From positions 124,001 to 188,000 of the forward strand of contig NZ_JAJNMU010000022.1 in assembly GCF_022458865.1 (NCBI RefSeq): a DNA stretch of 64,000 nucleotides, written 5' to 3'. Of this stretch, positions 60,635-64,000 are shown piece by piece. Positions within the stretch are counted from its first letter, which is position 1; each line of letters starts with the position of its first letter. The notes beneath the pieces were generated by a model that was not told the origin of the DNA, searched no databases, and saw only the letters and a program-made list of their open reading frames with translations. Source of the stretch: Paenibacillus periandrae (GTDB lineage: Bacteria; Bacillota; Bacilli; Paenibacillales; NBRC-103111). Position numbers and translations under genes: made by a program.

Positions 60635-61009
60635 ATGGTGCTTCCGATGGCGGATACTTTATCGATGAAGGTCAGATATTCAGGTTCAGTGGTAATATTG
60701 GTGCTGAATGGAGAATTGACGATACGGCTTGACGTATTGTTGTCGAGATTCCGTGAATTCCCAAGTGGCTTGGAGACTGAGCAGCGGGCATTAATTGTGG
60801 ATTTACATCGTGTGAGCTCCAGCAGTGGTGGAGGGGTAGCTGTACTGATGAGGTTTATTCGCAAAAGGGCCGAAGTTAATCTCCAAACTTTTATGTGCGG
60901 CTTATCTGTATTTATGGAACGATTGTTCCGAATTGTTGGATTAACGCAATATGCGATGATATATCCTGATGAATACACGGTATTGCAGAGGCTTAAGGAA
61001 GTTGAGTGA
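60635..61009 (+). CDS. STAS-domain protein (anti-sigma-factor antagonist-like)
   Basis: 124 residues. A single STAS domain: SVVILVLNGELTIRLDVLL, then LIVDLHRVSSSSGGGVAVLM where SpoIIAA-type antagonists have D-x-S-x-x-D-S-S-G-L; a phosphorylatable Ser in the SSSSGG run is plausible. The C-terminus is helix-strand (FRIVGLTQYAMIYPDEYTV). ATG 60635 with AGGGGG 10 bases upstream is preferred to ATG 60581. No partner kinase or sigma factor in the window. Downstream terminator ends the SARP-STAS pair. Confidence 0.82.
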   Translation: MVLPMADTLSMKVRYSGSVVILVLNGELTIRLDVLLSRFREFPSGLETEQRALIVDLHRVSSSSGGGVAVLMRFIRKRAEVNLQTFMCGLSVFMERLFRIVGLTQYAMIYPDEYTVLQRLKEVE

Positions 61010-61036
61010 ATACATAAATTAAATAGCGTTGAAAAG

Positions 61037-61088
61037 AGCTGTGAAATGAGGTCTGCGCTGAGCGGTCTGAGATTTCACGGCTTTTTTT
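61037..61088 (+). terminator. Terminator after the STAS gene
   Basis: AGCTGTGAAAT (61037-61047) pairs with ATTTCACGGCT (61072-61082) with one G-U pair, then seven T. The loop contains a second GC-rich stem-like segment. Confidence 0.88.
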
Positions 61089-61265
61089 GTAAAGAGTTTA
61101 AAAATGTTTGTTCACACTTTAGACACATTTTTTTAAGCGAATTTTCAGATTTGTTTAAGCTGGGCTTATTGTTCGGCTTGTATATTATGGTTGGTTTGGT
61201 TAAGCAGACAGAAAAGTGGACATGGCTTGAAGAAGGTATAATTCGTTTTGAATGGAGGTTTTGAG

Positions 61266-62468
61266 GTGCTTGAGGTAAAACAGGTCAGCAAATTGTACGA
61301 GAACCAAAGAGGGGTCCACAGCATCGATTTTTCCATGAGCCGCGGTGAAATTGTCGGGTTTTTGGGGCCGAACGGTGCAGGTAAAACCACGACCATGCGG
61401 ATGATTACCGGCTATTTGAATCCAACACATGGATCCATTGCGATTGACGGCTTATCGATGTCCGATCATCCGCGGAAAGCCCGGCAGAAGATCGGATATT
61501 TGCCCGAAACGCCACCGCTGTATCCTGAAATGTCGGTACAGTCGTATTTGCAATTTATTGCTGATCTCCGCGGAATTCCTGTGAAGCAGCAAAAACACCG
61601 GATCGGTGAGGTCATCGAGCGTCTTGGCTTACAGGGACGGGAGCGTCAGATTATGCGCAGCTTGTCCAAAGGCTATAAACAGCGGATGGGACTGGCACAG
61701 GCGATTTTGCATAATCCCGATTTATTGATTTTGGATGAACCCACCTCGGGATTGGATCCCAAGCAGATTATTGAAATTCGTCAGCTCATACGCGAGCTGG
61801 GTGAAAATCACACGGTGCTGCTCAGCACACATATCCTGCCTGAGATCAATACGTTATGCAATCGAGTATTAATTATCAATCAAGGGCACATCGTACTGGA
61901 TGGGCATCCCGATCAGCTGGCGCAATCGATGGGCGAGACATTTGAAGTCTCGCTTGAAGTGAAGGGGCCGCGCGAGGCGGTATTGGCCGAGCTGCGCAGC
62001 CTGCCGCAGATCGCCAGCGTGAAGCCGCTGGCGGATGTGCTTGCTGCCGGAGGATCGGCAGCAACCGATTCGGCTGCAATTGCCCCGCAGCCGAATCAAG
62101 ACGCGCCTGAGCACGGCGTGGGCGCGGAAGCTGTGCCAGCCGAGCCTGCGGCAGGGCAGGCATGGTCTTCCACGGTCGCGGCGGAGCCGACCGTGCGGGT
62201 TCTCGTGTCCGCCTCGGATCGTGCGGACATTCGCGAAGCGATCTTTTACCGCATGGCGGAGCGGCGGTATCCCATCCTTGCGATGCGCAAGGAAAGCTTG
62301 AGCCTGGAGGATATTTTCCTCAAGCTCACAACAAATGAAGCGATTGATCCTACCGCGTCAAGTAACGGTGTATCAGGGAGCCTTTCTTCTAATTCATCCC
62401 GTTTAGCGAACGAGAGCAGTAGCACTGCTTCTTCACGTCAGGATAAGGGGGGAACTCCAAATGCGTAG
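61266..62468 (+). CDS. ABC transporter ATP-binding protein, GldA-like
   Basis: 400 residues. ABC domain 1-230: Walker A FLGPNGAGKTTTMRMITG, signature SLSKGYKQRMGLAQAI, Walker B LLILDEPTSGLDPKQI, H-loop LLSTHILPEIN. After about residue 240 an Ala/Gly-rich linker (62000-62200, GC-rich) interrupts an otherwise normal C-terminal accessory domain, which resumes at RVLVSASDRADIREAIFYRM. A Ser/Asn/Thr-rich tail ends it. GTG 61266 has GGAGG 9 bases upstream; ATG 61248 does not. Next gene starts 8 bp inside its end. Confidence 0.93.
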   Translation: MLEVKQVSKLYENQRGVHSIDFSMSRGEIVGFLGPNGAGKTTTMRMITGYLNPTHGSIAIDGLSMSDHPRKARQKIGYLPETPPLYPEMSVQSYLQFIADLRGIPVKQQKHRIGEVIERLGLQGRERQIMRSLSKGYKQRMGLAQAILHNPDLLILDEPTSGLDPKQIIEIRQLIRELGENHTVLLSTHILPEINTLCNRVLIINQGHIVLDGHPDQLAQSMGETFEVSLEVKGPREAVLAELRSLPQIASVKPLADVLAAGGSAATDSAAIAPQPNQDAPEHGVGAEAVPAEPAAGQAWSSTVAAEPTVRVLVSASDRADIREAIFYRMAERRYPILAMRKESLSLEDIFLKLTTNEAIDPTASSNGVSGSLSSNSSRLANESSSTASSRQDKGGTPNA

Positions 62469-63174
62469 AATAGGGGCCATTTGCAAAAAAGAGCTACAGC
62501 TATACTTTTACTCACCAACAGCGTACGCAGCATTTGCTTTCTTTTTTCTGATTTCAGGCTATTTCTTTAGCGCCAATTTCCTGAACCCACCTAATATTGT
62601 TGATGTTCGCCCTGTGGTCGGTACGGTTACATTTGTCTTTCTGTTGATTATTCCGCTGCTGACCATGAGGCTGATGTCAGACGAGCTTCGTCAAGGCACG
62701 GATGAGCTGCTGCTGACATCGCCAGCGAGCATCACTGAAATTGTCATTGGCAAGTACTTGGCTGCCGCTATTGTCCAATTGATGCTTGTGGCAGGCTGCC
62801 TGATTTATCCTTGGATAATGAGCGCTTACGGAACGCTGGATCTGCCGATATTTTGGCTATCCTACCTGAGCATGTTCCTGATTGGAGCGGCTATGATGTC
62901 CATAGGACTGTTCGCTTCTTCCTTGTCCGCTCATCAGATGGTCACCGGAATTGTCGCTTTTGCCATATTGCTGATGTTTTGGACGGTGGAATGGTTAGGT
63001 GATATGCTCGGCGGTAAGCTTAAGGACTATCTCGGTCTCTTTTCAATAATCGGCCGTGGTATGAACTTGCAGAAGGGTGTACTGAATTTCGCCGATATAT
63101 TGTTTTATGTTACCTTGATTATCGTGTTTATCGTGCTCAGCATCCAAGTGCTGGAGAGAAAACGCTGGAGATAA
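62461..63174 (+). CDS. ABC-2 type permease, GldF-like
   Basis: 237 residues, about six transmembrane helices (AFAFFFLISGYFFSANFL at the N-terminus, IIVFIVLSIQVLERKRW at the C-terminus). It carries MRLMSDELRQGTDELLLTSPAS, the cytoplasmic coupling segment seen in GldF/YhaP-type permeases. Partner of the ATPase upstream and of the GldG-like protein downstream. Substrate unknown; the GldAFG name comes from gliding motility, which is not implied. Confidence 0.9.
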   Translation: MRRIGAICKKELQLYFYSPTAYAAFAFFFLISGYFFSANFLNPPNIVDVRPVVGTVTFVFLLIIPLLTMRLMSDELRQGTDELLLTSPASITEIVIGKYLAAAIVQLMLVAGCLIYPWIMSAYGTLDLPIFWLSYLSMFLIGAAMMSIGLFASSLSAHQMVTGIVAFAILLMFWTVEWLGDMLGGKLKDYLGLFSIIGRGMNLQKGVLNFADILFYVTLIIVFIVLSIQVLERKRWR

Positions 63175-63228
63175 TCAGTGATATAAGCAGACTCTATATG
63201 CAACATTTTGCTATGTAAAATTCAGTTT

Positions 63229-63312
63229 ATGCTTACGAAATCAATTTCGCTGAAGTGAAACTCGAAGTCCATGCTTACGAAGTTAGTTTTGCTAAAGTGA
63301 AACTCGAAGGGG
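63229..63312. repeat. Two-copy 42-bp tandem repeat upstream of the GldG-like gene
   Basis: Copies at 63229-63270 and 63271-63312, both beginning ATGCTTACGAA and ending AAGTGAAACTCGAAG with about six differences between. The last copy merges into the SD (AAGGGGGAAAG) of the next gene. Likely a dispersed intergenic repeat of this lineage. Confidence 0.85.
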
Positions 63313-63322
63313 GAAAGTCTAA

Positions 63323-64000
63323 GTGAATAAGTGGATTCGCGGTACGAATGCCGTTGTATTATCGCTTGCGGTAATTGGTATTTTCATCATCCTGACCATT
63401 TTTCTCAACTCCACGAAAAATTTGCAGGTTGATTTAACGCAAAATAAAAAGTTCACCCTATCTGATAAAACGACGGAAACTTTAAAATCACTTGATAATG
63501 ATGTTCATTTCATCACGTTGACGAGTGATCAGACCAACCCGTATATCAAACGTCAGGTGGATGAGCTGATTCAGGAATACAAGAAGCGCAATGCCAAAAT
63601 CGTCACCGATGATTACGATATCGTAAAGCAGCCGGCAATGGCCAAGCAGTACGACGTTGATCCCGGGGGAACACTCGTGTTGGAAAGCGGTACGCAGAAG
63701 AAAGTCTTGTATTATTCCGACATGTTTTTACCTGGACAGCAGCAGGGTGAGTACAAATTTAGCGGAGAAGAGAAGCTGACTCAAGCGCTGGTCAATTTGA
63801 ATGCCAAAACCAAAAGCAAAATTTATTTCCTGTCCGGTCACAATGAAATTCCGCTTAATAAAATGAATTTGTGGAGGACCGGACTGGAAGGCGAGAATTA
63901 CGAGCTGGCTGATCTGAATTTACTGCGTGAAGGCAAAATTCCCGACGACGCGGAGGTGCTGTTCGTTATCGGTCCGACAACAGATATCAGCGATAAAGAA
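63323..64000 (+). CDS. GldG-like ABC accessory protein, 3' truncated by the window
   Basis: 226 residues are present and the frame is still open at 64000. GTG 63323 (GGGGG about 9-10 bases upstream). N-terminal transmembrane helix (VVLSLAVIGIFIILTIFL), then NLQVDLTQNKKFTLSDKTTE, the usual opening of GldG/ABC-uncharacterised-type extracellular proteins, and KIYFLSGHNEIPLNK. It would extend outside the membrane and assist the GldA/F-like pair. Confidence 0.9.
   Translation, partial: MNKWIRGTNAVVLSLAVIGIFIILTIFLNSTKNLQVDLTQNKKFTLSDKTTETLKSLDNDVHFITLTSDQTNPYIKRQVDELIQEYKKRNAKIVTDDYDIVKQPAMAKQYDVDPGGTLVLESGTQKKVLYYSDMFLPGQQQGEYKFSGEEKLTQALVNLNAKTKSKIYFLSGHNEIPLNKMNLWRTGLEGENYELADLNLLREGKIPDDAEVLFVIGPTTDISDKE

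Noticed and set aside
1..64000. tRNA, rRNA, insertion sequences, prophage
   Set aside because: No cloverleaf-like or ribosomal sequence, transposase, integrase or terminal repeats noticed on either strand.

Overview
The window looks like chromosome of an endospore-forming, motile member of the Paenibacillaceae (Paenibacillus or a close relative). The reasons are a three-SLH-domain surface protein, a CotD-like spore coat protein, a Bacillus-type block of flagellar, division and translocase genes (flaG-fliD-fliS-fliT, csp, hpf, secA, prfB, yitT-type, ftsEX, ctp, minJ-like, motAB, uvrBA), strong Shine-Dalgarno sites with many GTG/TTG starts, and moderate GC. I saw no phage, transposase, rRNA, tRNA or CRISPR. 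All promoter, operator and terminator calls were read by eye.

Layout. (1) 1-9689: a nonulosonic acid cluster on the + strand, with pseB, pseG, pseH, pseI, a pseC-like aminotransferase and two SpsF/PseF-type cytidylyltransferases. It also holds an extra, truncated DegT aminotransferase, a GT-B-like protein and an extra epimerase. It runs directly into (2) flaG-fliD-fliS-fliT (9744-12435), which has a sigma-D-type promoter overlapping the last codons of the aminotransferase gene. CMP-pseudaminic acid for flagellin glycosylation is the natural reading. (3) 12793-18886: csp, hpf, secA, prfB (programmed +1 frameshift) and a YitT protein. (4) 19161-27810: argC-argJ-argB-argD-argF-argG-argH. Two tandem ARG-box-like operators cover the argC promoter, and there is an unusual repeat- and hairpin-rich spacer before argB. 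(5) 27927-35611: a VanW/G5 protein, then ftsE-ftsX, an M23 hydrolase, a Ctp protease with a peptidoglycan-binding tail, and a MinJ-like PDZ membrane protein. (6) motBA on the - strand, then uvrB (LexA-like box) and uvrA, a small membrane protein, a sugar isomerase (-) and a CotD-like protein.

(7) 44948-52108, - strand, is the most interesting region. It is a Dlt-like envelope aminoacylation operon with no DltA. Its order is a 1138-residue membrane-anchored FG-GAP/VCBS protein, an acyl carrier protein (DltC role), a class II aminoacyl-tRNA-synthetase-like amino acid:carrier-protein ligase, a DltD-like protein, a 36-residue DltX-like protein overlapping the end of the DltD-like gene, and an MBOAT DltB-like protein. 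The inferred chemistry is that the synthetase-like ligase loads an amino acid on the carrier, and DltB/X/D move it across the membrane onto an unknown polymer. (8) 52427-64000, + strand: a U32 peptidase-family (RlhA-like) protein, an SLH/Ig-like surface protein, a TPR membrane protein, a SARP/BTAD-type regulator with a STAS protein, and a GldA/GldF/GldG-like ABC system that runs off the window end.
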